NCBI GenBank assembly: GCA_030077755.1
Contig: JAQJZZ010000005.1
Coordinates: forward strand, 1,798,001-1,862,000
Direction of reading: 5' to 3'
Length of the DNA stretch: 64,000 nucleotides
Source of the DNA: Filosporella fistucella
Taxonomy: Eukaryota; Ascomycota; Leotiomycetes; Helotiales
Position 1 is the stretch's first letter. Each line of letters begins with the position of its first letter. Under the pieces are notes generated by a model, which saw only the letters and a program-made list of their open reading frames with translations, searched no databases and was not told where the DNA came from. This document shows, one piece after another, positions 1 to 10,656 of the stretch. The translations under genes were made by a program, and so were the position numbers.

Positions 1-468
1 CGTCGAACGCGGTTCTCTTAAGCCACCATCTGGAAGCTCTTTCCTGTTTCGACTTCTTGAGAGCAGCTATTTGTGCGTTCTCATCAACAGACGAGGGAGG
101 AGGTGGACCACGAGGTGATGGTCGAGGTGCACTTGCGTGCTCGTTTTTGCTCTGAGACGAAGACGCCGAACGGCGTGCTATGGAGGGATATATTATATCG
201 TAAGATCGACGAGATGGTTCATCCTTGAGAGTCTCGTAGGCTCTTCCGAGCTGCGAAACAATATTCAGTATAGACTCAGAACATTAGACAGCGAGATTAT
301 GATATTACAGACCAATTGAAAAGCTTCTGTGGCATCGTGTTGGGAATTGCGATCTGGATGAAGTTTAAAAGCGAGTCGTTTATAAGAGCGAACGATAACC
401 TCAATTGGAGCAGTCTGCTCAACCTCGAGAATAAAATAAAAGTCCTCGGTAATGGGAGCGGGTGCCAT
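1..468 (-). CDS. J-domain (DnaJ-family) co-chaperone, N-terminal part, cut by the window edge
   Basis: The start codon is at 468 and the reading runs off the left edge. Exon 1 (313-468) encodes 52 residues and includes the HPD tripeptide at residues 37-39 that J domains use to stimulate Hsp70 ATPase activity. An intron of 62 nt (251-312) ends in a CAG acceptor. Exon 2 (250 downwards) continues in frame with LGRAYETLKDEPSRRSYD, which matches helices III-IV of a J domain. After that comes a charged, Ser/Pro-rich linker and a coiled-coil-like basic stretch (AALKKSRQERASRWW). The J domain is at the N terminus with no signal peptide, so a cytosolic or nuclear class C J protein is likely. The client cannot be named because the C-terminal part lies outside the window. 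Confidence 0.85.
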
Positions 469-948
469 AGTTGCACAATTCTAGAGCCGAGTTGTTTCTA
501 AGTATGATATATGGGAGATGCACAGCCTTGCTGGAGAGCCTCAACATGTGGCAGCCTGTTCGCTGGCAATGCATCATGGGACGGGTCGCACTGCATTTCT
601 CGTGACACCGAGATCTCAACGCCTGAATGATTTGGAAACGAAATGGCGTTGAATCATTGAAGAGTATGCCTTGACTAAGCGCGCGCGAGTGAACCAGTGG
701 TAACTATACCCTGCCATTGAAGCTGTGAACTGGTTGAGAGTTAAGGACCCGGCCTCGGCGGCCTAGGCCTTGTAGACAAAGAAAAGATGCAGAGAGCCAC
801 TGATGAAGCATCACTACATGGAATAAATCTGCCAGGGTATAAACACTACCGCTTTGCCATCCATTCTGGGATCCTTGTCATTAACTCCGCACCTCAAATG
901 TTTCGTCCATTATCTTCCATGAAGTCATTATCGTCGTATGTCAAACAT
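469..948. other. Intergenic, J-protein 5' side and NSE1 3' side
   Basis: No coding pattern was recognised on either strand. The left part is the presumed promoter of the J-domain gene and the right part is the 3' flank of NSE1. Confidence 0.5.
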
Positions 949-2230
949 TTACCCTTCCTCATCGTCTTCATCCTCACTTGGATCGCGCTGGCTACGTTGG
1001 CTTTGCTGCGCAAGACTTCTCAATAAAGGTGGTGTGGCAGATTCTTCTTCCTCCCCTTCTCCACCTTCGTCTTCATCAGCTTCCTGCTCACTCGGCGTTG
1101 CCGGGGCTCGCTTTGGTCTGCCTCTGTTCCTCGGGGGAGGGGTTCCCTGCTCCTCTTCTTCATCCGCAGGTCTCGTTCGTTTAGACCTATTTCTCTTGGA
1201 ACCATTGACTGTACTTGTTTCTGCCTCGTCCTCATCAGTCTCCTGCTCAGCTTCGGCTGTCTCTTTCCTTTGGGATACGCCACTCCTCCGTTTACCCCTC
1301 AGATATTCCTCGGTGGTTGTGACTGCCTTCTGGCCCACGTAGTTCTTTCCAGTCCAAGCTGTCTCACAACCAGGACAACTCTTATCTGGCCTCGAATTCC
1401 AATATGCACTCTCACAGATATCATGAAGCCGTATATTGCATTCCAGATTCGCGCATCGTTGCCCAATCGTGATTATATCTTTACATGCAACACATGTCTT
1501 GATCCTCTGCCATTCCTCTGCATCATCATCGCTTTCGTTGTATGCATCCACCAGCCAGGTCTTCAGTTCCATTAAGGCGCGCGGTGTGAGAGTGTAAAAC
1601 CCAGCTTTGGACCGGGCAATCCATCTTTCATTGACAAGATTCCCGAGTAGCTTTTCAGTTTGCTCACTTGTGAGACCTTTGTCAACTGCTTCTTGCGTTG
1701 CATCTCCAGCACCGCTTTGTCGATTACCACTACCTTTCCGAATTTTTGTCTCGAGAGCTTGCATACTACTAATGGCCATCACCTCTCTCCTCCTCGTATT
1801 GTAGGTTTCGAACATTGCATCGAGCAATCGCTTAACATATAATATCTCCTCAGTTGTTCGTATGGTTGCCATCTGAGTGAAAGGATCTGACACACTATTG
1901 ACGAGGCAGTAGACACGTTCTTTGCTAATCTGGTCTTGTGTGCTTCGAATTTCGTAGTCAAAAGGGGAGAGCGCATCGGCTGCGGCGGCGATGAAAGAAT
2001 TGAAATCATCCCTTGTAACTTCTTCAGGCTTCACTGTTTTGCCTGTAGCAATATTAGCAGGGAATTGTAGGCAGTGACGATTCCTCACTCTCTTGGACCG
2101 AAAAGATGTGCGCAAGGAGGGTTTGGCCTTCTTTGAAAGTTAGAGTCGCTCGGGCGAGTAACGATTGTAGAAAAGCTCGATTGCCGTCATTATAACCTCC
2201 AGCGTATGGATCTTCAGCGTCGGAATCCAT
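949..2230 (-). CDS. NSE1: NSE1, RING-like subunit of the SMC5-SMC6 complex
   Basis: Two exons, 2089-2230 and 949-2042, give 411 residues. The 46-nt intron (2043-2088) has GTGAGG, a GCTAAT branch site and CTACAG. Exon 1 encodes the typical Nse1 start, YNDGNRAFLQSLLARATLTF. Exon 2 carries the winged-helix part and then a RING-like variant zinc finger at residues 231-273, with the pattern C-x2-C-x9-C-x4-C-x4-H-x2-C-x12-C-x2-C. The last 130 residues are acidic and basic low complexity. Family knowledge: Nse1 acts with Nse3 and Nse4 in the nuclear SMC5/6 DNA-repair complex and promotes ubiquitin ligation. It shares a short promoter with the divergent DUF427 gene. The ATG at 2230 is chosen because it opens the conserved exon. 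Confidence 0.93.
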
Positions 2231-2503
2231 TTTGGGAACAATATCGAACGCAGTATTGTGAGATTGTGTGTCCCATCCAAAGGGGACGCGAGCGCGTCCT
2301 TTCGCGATTGAGTTAACGGGCGCCGCACGTGACTTACCCCTCCTTAAGGTAGCGAGCTACCCAGGTCCCGTCCTGTCATCATTACTTGATCAACCTCCGG
2401 GATTTTCGGGATTCTTGGGATTCTTCGTTTCCAGCTGAGTGTGTATAACCTCTACTTCGTTCCCTACAAGCATAAAGGAAATAAGTCTGCTATCAATCTG
2501 AAA
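2231..2503. promoter_or_regulatory. Divergent promoter between NSE1 and the DUF427 gene
   Basis: This 273-bp spacer separates two divergent starts. It contains a CACGTG E-box at 2326-2331 and two ACGCG half-sites in inverted orientation around 2285-2299. ACGCG is the core of the yeast cell-cycle MCB element, so S-phase control of NSE1 is possible, but that is inference. Confidence 0.45.
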
Positions 2504-3028
2504 ATGGTGAAAGGAAAGGCGACTGCGACTGTTTCTGGCCGAAAAATTGCTGAGACGGACGAATATGAAGTTGTAGAAGGAAACATTTACGTTGGTCTCA
2601 TTAGCATATATCAAGTGTATTATTGACTCTGAGCTCAATTTAGTTCCCTCCATCGTAGGTTCAAAGGGAAGAATTACTAGTATAACCGCTTACTGGTAAA
2701 ATCAGTTCTGTCAACATGTCGATGCTCAGCAAGACTGACCACACAACTCACTGCCCATGGAAGGGAGATGCCGCCTATTACAGTATCAACCTTGATAGTA
2801 AGTCCCCTTCCCAAGCTCAAGTAGATGATGAATTGATTGTACGCCAGAAACTGAGTTGAAAAATGCTGCTTGGTATTACCCCAATGCAAAGGAGAAGGCG
2901 AAGAATATTGAAAACTACGTCGCTTTCTGTGAGCCTCATTACCTGAACACATGTCTTTCAGTGGAATGTCTACTATCGACTAATACGATTCTCTAGATAA
3001 AAACATTGTCACGGTGTCAACTGAGTGA
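2504..3028 (+). CDS. DUF427 domain protein with an 11-nt microexon
   Basis: Five exons (2504-2590, 2644-2654, 2706-2797, 2848-2928, 2997-3028) give a 100-residue protein made almost wholly of one DUF427 domain. Recognisable blocks are KATATVSGRKIAETDEYEVVE, FPPSSVN, SKTDHTTHCPWKGDAAYY and NAAWYYPNAKEKAKNIENYV. The FPPS block is encoded only by the 11-nt exon 2 (TTCCCTCCATC). Without it the frame fails, because the flanking sequence has stops. The first donor is the weak GTTGGT; the others are GTAGGT, GTAAGT and GTGAGC. DUF427 proteins are small beta-rich proteins whose biochemical role is not established. The ATG at 2504 is preferred because it begins the domain, although the frame is open further upstream. 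Confidence 0.88.
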
Positions 3029-3740
3029 ACAAGGGGATTTCAATCTTGAGGCTCGGTCAAGGTGGCACAATGTTTCAGTCGTGAAAAGTTTTGAATTTCA
3101 ACATTTTATCATGAATGAATGAATGAATGTCAACTGAACCATCCGATGTCGTAAAAGATTCTATGACCACTATTGGATTTCTAGTTTCGATGTATGCTGC
3201 CTGTTCTCCGATGCTAGGTACGAGACTTTTGCATCGCATAGGTACCTATGGCTATGCACGATCCGAACTCCCAGATCACACTTATGGAACTTAGATAGTG
3301 GTGTGGACTACTACAAGTACAAGTACCTAGTCACGGACTTCAACTAGGATCGGATTTCCTACACCATGCACGACAGATATATAGTTCACTTGTGTTGAAA
3401 AAATATACCCTCTTTGCTGACGCAAGGTAAGGTAGTTAGGTAGGTAGTAGGTGAGTGTTGTACTGATTGCACCCTCAACCGTGCCAAGCAACCGAATGTT
3501 GAAAAGGGGACTTGTCGGTTAGAATGGCGGGGTAATTCCACCCCGCCATCTGCCGTACATGGTTCCGAAACACAGACGCTAGGAATTGTACTCACCTAAG
3601 CACCATTTAGTAGAAGCTATAAACAAATTTTGATATCTTCGTACTTGTCTGCAAGAGACAATTATATAGTTGCTAAACCATACTTCACGTCAAACACATT
3701 AGAAGAAATACTTCCTGGTAGCTGATCGAACACCGTGAGC
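3029..3740. other. Intergenic with AATG microsatellite
   Basis: No gene was recognised. An (ATGA)n run lies at about 3110-3129. The stretch just before 3741 should hold the promoter of the DUF4863 gene. Confidence 0.5.
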
Positions 3741-4351
3741 ATGGATTATACAGGCAACACAGAAGTCGATATCAAAGCTCATCCGACAGCCCAGAAACTT
3801 TTAAATGCATGCCAGCAATTTTTCAATGAAATAGACAACCTGTCCGTCCTTCCAAAACCCTCGTTGGACAGAACCAGCTAACTCCATTTAGTACTCCAGG
3901 CAAAGCACTCGAAGAGAAGCTCAATTCTGAGTACGGTCCTGGCACTCCAATTTACGACTCCCTTTGTAGTTATACACGGCAAGGTCTCAAGGAGGGCTGG
4001 CTTGCCAGTGAGCCCATCACCGGCCCTAAGTATCGACGCTCCAAAATATGTCTACCGTCACCAGAAACACACTATTTCAGTATCACATCTGTGTACATGG
4101 ACTCCGAGGATGTTTTTTCGGGACAATATCATGTTCATCCTTATGGAGAGATCAATTGTGTGGTGCAGATAGATGAAGGAGCACAGCTGAAGGGGATGCA
4201 AGGGTGGCAAGGAGCGGGCTGGACGAGTCCTGGGGCAGGAACTCACCATTTCCCGCAGGTCAGAGGAGGCGCTTTGGTCAGTTTGTTCTTTTTACCTGCG
4301 GGAAGGATTGCGTATAGGGAACCTGGAGGGGAACAGCCGGAGTCTGTCTGA
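3741..4351 (+). CDS. DUF4863 family protein (4-hydroxylaminobenzoate lyase-like)
   Basis: Two exons (3741-3841 and 3892-4351) encode 186 residues. The 50-nt intron has a weak GTCCGT donor, a GCTAAC branch site and TTTAG. The C-terminal half has the family's signature blocks: FSGQYHVHPYGEINCVVQID, a Gly/Trp-rich loop (GMQGWQGAGWTSPGAGTHHF) and a hydrophobic strand before RIAY. The arrangement of His residues suggests a cupin-like metal site. Family knowledge: a bacterial relative, PnbB, converts 4-hydroxylaminobenzoate to protocatechuate in nitroaromatic breakdown; the fungal substrate is unknown. It has no signal peptide and no obvious pathway partner beside it. The call is from recalled motif similarity, so the exact reaction is uncertain. 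Confidence 0.7.
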
Positions 4352-4648
4352 ACAGGTGCTAGAAGCGAGGGATGTGAGGTAACCGGTTGGCAATTGGAGG
4401 GGCTCATTTGTAAACACTTCAAACTCATATTACAGACACGAAGAGAGTCTCGGAATATCAAGGTTAATTCCTTTTGCTCGTTGTAAAGCAAACGCATAAT
4501 CCAGTATGCTAGCCTAGTAGTGACTTCCCATGAGACGAGAAACTTTTGGTGACTTCCATTGTCGAAATAAAAGGAAACCCCCACCAGGATGAATGGCTAC
4601 TGTGCCAGAATACCTGAAGCAGAGGGCGAAAGTGGATCATTCATTATT

Positions 4649-5268
4649 TCACTTGCTGGCCACAGCCTTGGCAAGGTCAGCCAATGCCTCACGACGCTTG
4701 AATTTGGCATCAGCAATGACACCTGAAGATCCTATCAGTAGTTTACTTTGCCAAAGTGTTTATCTCCTTCCAAGAGTCGGAGTACAAAGACTTACCGGCA
4801 TCAGCGTCACTTGAGAAGCTACCCGACCACTGGACAAAAGTATGACCCTCATGCTTGCCAGAAGTAATCGGGAAGCAACGAACAGTGCTGTAAGCCGCAG
4901 AGTAAGTAAGCTTTGGTTGAGCAGTGATGACCGAGTAGGTAATGTAGTGATCGATAGACTGTTTCCAGAAGGTTAGCAAATCATCCTCGTCAAGCCAATA
5001 AGAAGCCTAGGAAGAATGGAGACATCCGGATCTCAAATGCACACACCGAATGTTCCTCTTGCTTCACTTCAAGAACAGTGCCATCCTTGAAAGTCCATTT
5101 TACAATATCCGTATCAGAGGAAGCACCCTTGACCCATTCGCTCTTGGATAGAGCAGACCAGAAATCAGCGAAGTTCTCAATCTTGATCAGATGCCAGACC
5201 GCAGCGAAGTTGGCCTCAATCACGGCGGATTCGGTGACAGAAGTTGAAGTTGGGATTTGGGAAGCCAT
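4649..5268 (-). CDS. SRPBCC / START-like (Bet v1-fold) ligand-binding protein
   Basis: Three exons (5047-5268, 4796-5006 and 4649-4731) encode 171 residues. The first intron is only 40 nt. The protein starts MASQIPTSTSVTESAVIEAN, followed by a VWHLIKIENFADFWSALSKSEWV helix block. It ends with YSAAYSTVRCFPIT...TFVQWSGSFSSDADAG and a long C-terminal helix (ADAKFKRREALADLAKAVASK). This order (N-terminal strand, helix pair, antiparallel sheet, long C-terminal helix) is the polyketide-cyclase/START fold, which binds small hydrophobic molecules in the cytosol. The third exon has two in-frame acceptors 9 nt apart (exon start 4731 or 4722), so SSG may be present or absent after DADAG. The ligand is unknown. 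Confidence 0.8.
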
Positions 5269-6004
5269 GGTTGTTTTGGTATGGGTTGATTTTTGGTTGT
5301 TCTCCGTTGTTGTGTCCAGGTGAGAGTTGGAAGAAGATCCAGATACTTTTGACTTTTGAGGAGATCGTATGACGCAATGACAAACGGAGGCTGTTTGTTG
5401 CACGTGATGAAAGATCAAAAGAGTTGAAAAGAAGTGCAATCGGTAGAAGCACATCACTTCTGGTAGTGAATGAATCAATACATTTCTTGAATTTCACCTT
5501 TATTAACAATAAGCAGCCTAACAGGCAGTTGTACAAGTATGTCCAGCAAGACCTCTCTGAATGGAAGCTCTAGTAGGATCACGTGTAAAGTAGAAGTGAC
5601 TCTGGAAAGGGGAATATTCGGTGAGTGTTGTTCCACATTGAGAAACTATTTCCAGCGGAAACCTTTATCGAATAAACGTCCTGTATACCTGAACTTCTTA
5701 GCCCTTTTTATCTATTACTAAACCTATGGTAATGATCCGAGTCAAACTCACTAAGGGCTCGGTCAACTTCCCCCACACATTGGGCGAAGTCGCAGTCCGT
5801 AGTGGGATACTCGCAAAGCTGAAATTTAAGTACATTCATGAACATTTCGCTTCATTTTCTCGCATTCTATATTCTGGTTGCTTTTTCAGGTATTGTTCAT
5901 CAGATTTGCAGTGGTATCATTGTATAAATATCTGCTAACCAGACCTCTCCAATTTCAATATCAAGAGCAACATATCGCCTTCGTTTAGGAAATAGCAGAC
6001 GAGA
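5269..6004. other. Intergenic: promoter of the SRPBCC gene and 3' flank of the peptide transporter
   Basis: No gene was recognised. Two ATCACGTG elements occur: 5401-5408 (as CACGTGAT) and 5578-5585. The first lies 133 bp upstream of the SRPBCC start. Confidence 0.45.
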
Positions 6005-8170
6005 TCACGCTGCACCTTTCTCCCCAGCCTTCTCATGCACCCTCTCGATAGCCACACTCTCCTCATCACCCTCACCCCTACCATTGAATTTGCTTGCCTT
6101 CAGATTGTTCAATTTATCTTCATCTTTGTCGGCCTTCCTGAAAGTCATCCAGAAACCGATGCCACCTAAGAAAGCTATGACTGCGACAGTACCATAATTC
6201 CACACCAACAGTGGATCTTCGCTCAGTGCAGTAAGACCTTGACCAATAGCACTAGAAACTGCGGAAGTAAGAAGTGCGAGAGCTTGCACTGTGGAACGCA
6301 TATTCTTGGGTGCCTTAGTATATGCGTACTCAAGTTTGGTTATAGATGCCATGACTTCGGAGAGACCAATCAAGCCATAAGGAAAAACTTGAACCCAGAC
6401 TGTGATATCGGCTGAGCAATCTTTCCTTCCTTTTTTTGTGAGTGCATTGATATGTTGACCACACGGTGACATCTTATAGATATAATACTGGGTAACACAT
6501 GCTGAGATCATTGCCATAGCTGATAGCATGAAGCCGCATGTAATTTTCTTAATTGGTGTGAGATTGAAGCCGGTTTTGCGAATGGCAGGATAAATAATGA
6601 AATCCATGAGGGGGATGACGATTATAATAAAAATTGGATTGAGTTTCGACACGATATCGTTTGGTACCTTGCCAAGGTTCATCGTTCCAGCTTGAGAAAC
6701 CAAATTACCCGTCATTTGGTTGTATGCCAACCCTGAAGAGAAGGTTAGAAAAAATTTCAATGAACGGAAAGTGAGATGAACTTACAATATAGTGGGTACC
6801 ACAAAAACACCTTACATGCTATCAAACCACGACGTACTTCATCGACCCATTCATCATCGAATGTCATCCAAGCGGGACGATCGGAAGGAGCAATATTACT
6901 AGGCTTCACTTTCTCCCAAAAGTTTGGGTCTTTCCAATTTTTAAGGCTGATAAGGTTAGCTTCATCTCCTGGCATGGGCAGAGGAAACAGTACCAAGTTT
7001 TGAAGTTCCAAGACCATGTACCCTTAAAAGCAAGCTTGATGAGCTTGTATGCCTTGGCCATAACCGATCCAGTTGGTGGTGAGAGTCGATAGTATCCTTT
7101 GAAGAAGAAGAGGATAGCGGGGCAGAGACAAAAAACTATAGTAGGAAGCAAATATGAAAGCCAGAAGCCAACATAATGTTCTGAGTATACCATAGCAAGC
7201 GAACCAGTAAGGGAACCAATGTTGATCAAGAGGTAAAACTATAGACAAATTAGTATGGGCTTGAAAGGGTAAGATAAAAGGCGAGCGGCTTTCGAACTGC
7301 TCGGAAGCCGCTCACCTTTACTATTTTTGACAAATTCAGGGCAAGATTCGACGTACGTAAATATAAATACGAGCAGTGGTCGTAGCAGGATCAACAATGA
7401 CTCTTTTGCCATTTTTCAAGGTCTTAGTGTATGGAGTTTCATCTTTGTACTGCTCTGCGATGAGTGGAGAGATGTTCGACTTGAAGCCACCGGTTCCTAA
7501 ACCCATAATGACCAGACCCACGGAGAACACCGAGATGGCTGCATGTGGGTGTACAATGACGGGAGGGATGGCGCTCATTATTAGAATGACATGACCAACG
7601 AGAGCAAAGCAGATGGAGTACTGGATGGTGAGGTATCGTCCAAGGTATTGATCAGCGACGTAAGCACCGGCCAATGGAGTAACATAAGACCAGAAATTAT
7701 TGACTACATACTATTAGATATTTCCTTGTTTGCAAAGGAGCGAACTTACAAGTAGTGAGTCCAGTTGAAGCGCGTTGACCCATACCTAAAGCTCCAGATC
7801 CAGGCTTGATGAGAAAACCAGCGCCGGTTTTGGAGCCCTTGGGAAGATCTTTTTGAATGAAGTTGACGACTGGGTTGTTGTCAGTGTGACTGCTCTAAAA
7901 TACACTTTGGAGCCATTACTTACACACAGCTGTAGTTCCATAATAAGAAAAGCGTTCTGCAAACTCTACAGCTGCTACAGTCCAGACTTGCCATGGCATA
8001 GTTCCGGGAACTCTAGGAAGTGTTGCGAACTCTTCTTCTGTCGGAAATGGCTTGTTGACATCGAAAGAAGCGTTCGAGACCTTGTCAGAGTCAGAATTGA
8101 CATCTGTCGCTGCTGCAGGCTCGATCATGGTTGTCCCATGGGTAACCTCAAGGCTCTTTTTGGCGTCCAT
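6005..8170 (-). CDS. PTR2: POT/PTR2 family proton-coupled peptide transporter
   Basis: Six exons (7924-8170, 7750-7869, 7357-7703, 6994-7238, 6786-6946, 6005-6732) encode 615 residues, close to yeast Ptr2 (about 600). A hydrophilic N terminus leads into MPWQVWTVAAVEFAERFSYY, the first membrane segment with the POT ExxERFxYY motif. Further family signs are FNNFWSYVTPLAGAYVADQY, FYLLINIGSL and the extracellular-loop region PAWMTFDDEWVDEVRRG before WLAYNQMTGNLVSQAG. About 12 membrane helices are expected. The role is plasma-membrane uptake of di- and tripeptides with protons. Intron 3 (7239-7356) is longer than the others and holds a perfect 9-bp hairpin. The gene is divergent from GNA1. Confidence 0.93.
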
Positions 8171-9096
8171 GTTTGAAAAACGTCCGTGGCCAGAGGAGGG
8201 TTCTTGGAAAGGCTGCTGATTGAGGGCTTGAGCTTAAGAGAGCTGCTCGACCCTTACATATAGTTCCAACGGGATTTGTGTCACCTCTTGGCTTCACCTA
8301 TCTCTGCGGCGCAAGTCATCGCCGAGCAAGAAGCAGCTGCCCATTTGAGCGTACATCCAATCTGCGACCTTCCAGAACACCTCATATCGTGACCCAAGAC
8401 CGCTTCCAACCATAACCAACAGGGAATATATGACCGTAGCGGTGATTCGCAGCCATTTTGCGATTAGATGCGGGCAACAACTTTATCCCCCGCACCTAAA
8501 GATGAATTTACCCATGATACATTGAGTTGATAAGGTTTATCCCTGGCTGATATCAGCAGCCTCTTTCTTGTTACCTTCTGGAAGAAGGCGAGCCAAGGTC
8601 TTGGATGCTACTTGGCAGCATCCAGAGTCGCACACACCAGTATTTTCTCACAATTGCCCATATATGGAATTATTCTCATCCAATGGAGTGCTTGCCATTA
8701 AACTCACATATCCGTCCGAGGCTCGTGTCTTTGATACAGTCGGTGAGCGATGGTGTATCTCAATCAACGATCCTATCTACTTCGAACTGATTTGTTCCGT
8801 CGCAGACGAAAACCTCATTCTTGATTGCTGCTATTTCGCTAGGATAAAGCATGCTGAATGACACACCCAATCATGGAGCTTTTCTAGATGCCATGTAATC
8901 GTTCGTCAAATCACATTATTCCCTTCAGGAATGTCAAACTTGGTAGTGCCGGCTACAAAGGCTAAGCTTTCAAAGGTGGGGGTGCAAGGCTGACGAGAAA
9001 GCTTTCTTCTCTAGGCAAACGCCATCAACCTCCATCAGGTATACGTCGAAGTTTCAATAATTCTCAAATCAATTGATCGTCGCAAACATTTACAGA
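8171..9096. promoter_or_regulatory. Divergent intergenic region between PTR2 and GNA1
   Basis: This 926-bp stretch must hold both promoters and 5' leaders. No coding signal was recognised; a 97-codon open frame at 8568-8861 lacks recognisable motifs. Confidence 0.45.
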
Positions 9097-9775
9097 ATGA
9101 CTTCAGAAACTCTACTCTTCTCTAAGTCTCTTGTTCCCGAGAAGTTCCAGGAAGCGCTCCCGAAGGGACTTGTTTTTCGACCCCTGGAACGATCCGATTG
9201 GCATCATGGCCATCTCGATGTTCTTCGTGGACTCACGCATGTCGGCGAGATCTCAGAGGATAGATGGATAGAGAGGTTTGATTGGATGATTAAATGTAAT
9301 GGCACATATTTCGTCCTGGTCATTGTTGATGAAAACCGGGACGCCAAAAACAAGATTGTAGGGACTGGAACGTTGATCGTGGAGAAGAAATTGTACGTCA
9401 GTCTGGTGAACATTTTTCAAATCGATCCTGCTTTGCAAGCCAGTTCATCTCTGACGAATTTCTGACGTAGTAATAGTTTATATAATCTTGGGATCCAAGG
9501 GCATATCGAAGATATTGCAATCGCCGAAGACCAACAAGGAAAGCGACTAGGAATCAAACTCATTGAGGCGCTAGATCATATCGCTGCTGAGACAGGATGC
9601 TATAAGGTAAAATTACCTTTGAGTAGTTTTGACCCTCCTATACTAATTGACTCTTTAGACAATACTTGATTGCAGCCCAGAAAAAGCGGGGTTCTATAAG
9701 AAATGTGGATATGAACAGAAAGGCTTGGAGATGCATCACTATTACGACTCGGGCGCGGAAAAGCATAATGTATGA
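9097..9775 (+). CDS. GNA1: Glucosamine-6-phosphate N-acetyltransferase
   Basis: Three exons (9097-9392, 9477-9606, 9659-9775) encode 180 residues, a single GNAT domain. Family landmarks are FRPLERSDW near the N terminus, GTGTLIVEKKF, then NLGIQGHIEDIAIAEDQQGK followed by RLGIKLIEALDHIA (acetyl-CoA pyrophosphate-binding loop Q/R-x-x-G-x-R/K-L-G) and CSPEKAGFYKKCGYEQKGLE near the C terminus. The enzyme transfers acetyl from acetyl-CoA to glucosamine-6-phosphate, a step of cytosolic UDP-GlcNAc synthesis needed for chitin and glycans. Length matches fungal Gna1. All three splice phases agree. Confidence 0.95.
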
Positions 9776-10656
9776 GTGGGAAAGTTGAAATAAGTTTAAA
9801 AATCGACATTTGGCCTGTTTCCAAACTTTATTGGTTTGTTTGGCTTTAGAGCAACTATTGTCCGAGCGGCTATTGGCCAACGCTCAACCGCAAAGAGTTC
9901 CCTCCCCGCCACCAAAAGAACAGTCCACTCTAAGTTTACTTTATTTCCATTCCACATTCACAATTTGCTTTCTCGAATGTCTCCCTTTATCTCCCAGCCT
10001 TCAAGGTCGTAAGTCTATAAGATTGTCCACCTCAACTGTGCAACTCGAACGGCGAAAACCCACACACCCAAGTTTGGGGGAACACCATCTCGAGGACATT
10101 GATTGCATATGTAATGGGATTAAGCTTGGCAGTTAATAAAAAGAGCCTAGCTTCGGTCCTCCTCCACGCTTCTACGCGGCGCGGCTGCAGCAAGTGTTTG
10201 ACTCAGCCCATGAAGACAACTGATGCTTTACCCGACGTATCACAGCAGTTGGTAGCTTCGGCAACTGCAACGTTCCATTTCTGCTCAACAATAAGAGTGT
10301 GGAGTTATCCTGGGCATATTTCAGGCTATACTCTCTTTGAATGGCTCCCGTCCCAAGGTAAGGGTAGCTTGGAGTGGGTTGGCGTTCCAAAGAAGGGTAT
10401 CATTGTGCACTGCCAGCCATACGGCACTTCAATCCCGCATCGTTTGGCAAATACTGAATGGAATTCTAGATTGCAGCAAGCATTGCATGCACCCCGCCTG
10501 TGGTGCATCCACTGTGAGCAAAAGCTCTTATCAGCTCGAGCTGGAGCTGTTTTCAAAATGTAAGATAAAGCTCGATGTTGTCCGGAATTTGTGTCGCATG
10601 AGGATGTTCGAATAAAACGAAATTCACCACATTTTACCGTCCAGAATTTGTTCAGA
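9776..10656. other. Intergenic upstream of the sugar permease
   Basis: No gene was recognised. Open frames at 10099-10563 (+) and 10326-10709 (-) overlap each other and show no family motif. Confidence 0.45.

Noticed and set aside
938..1342. Long Ser-rich plus-strand open frame over NSE1
   Set aside because: It is the antisense shadow of the acidic Glu/Asp-rich tail of NSE1 and has no own motif.
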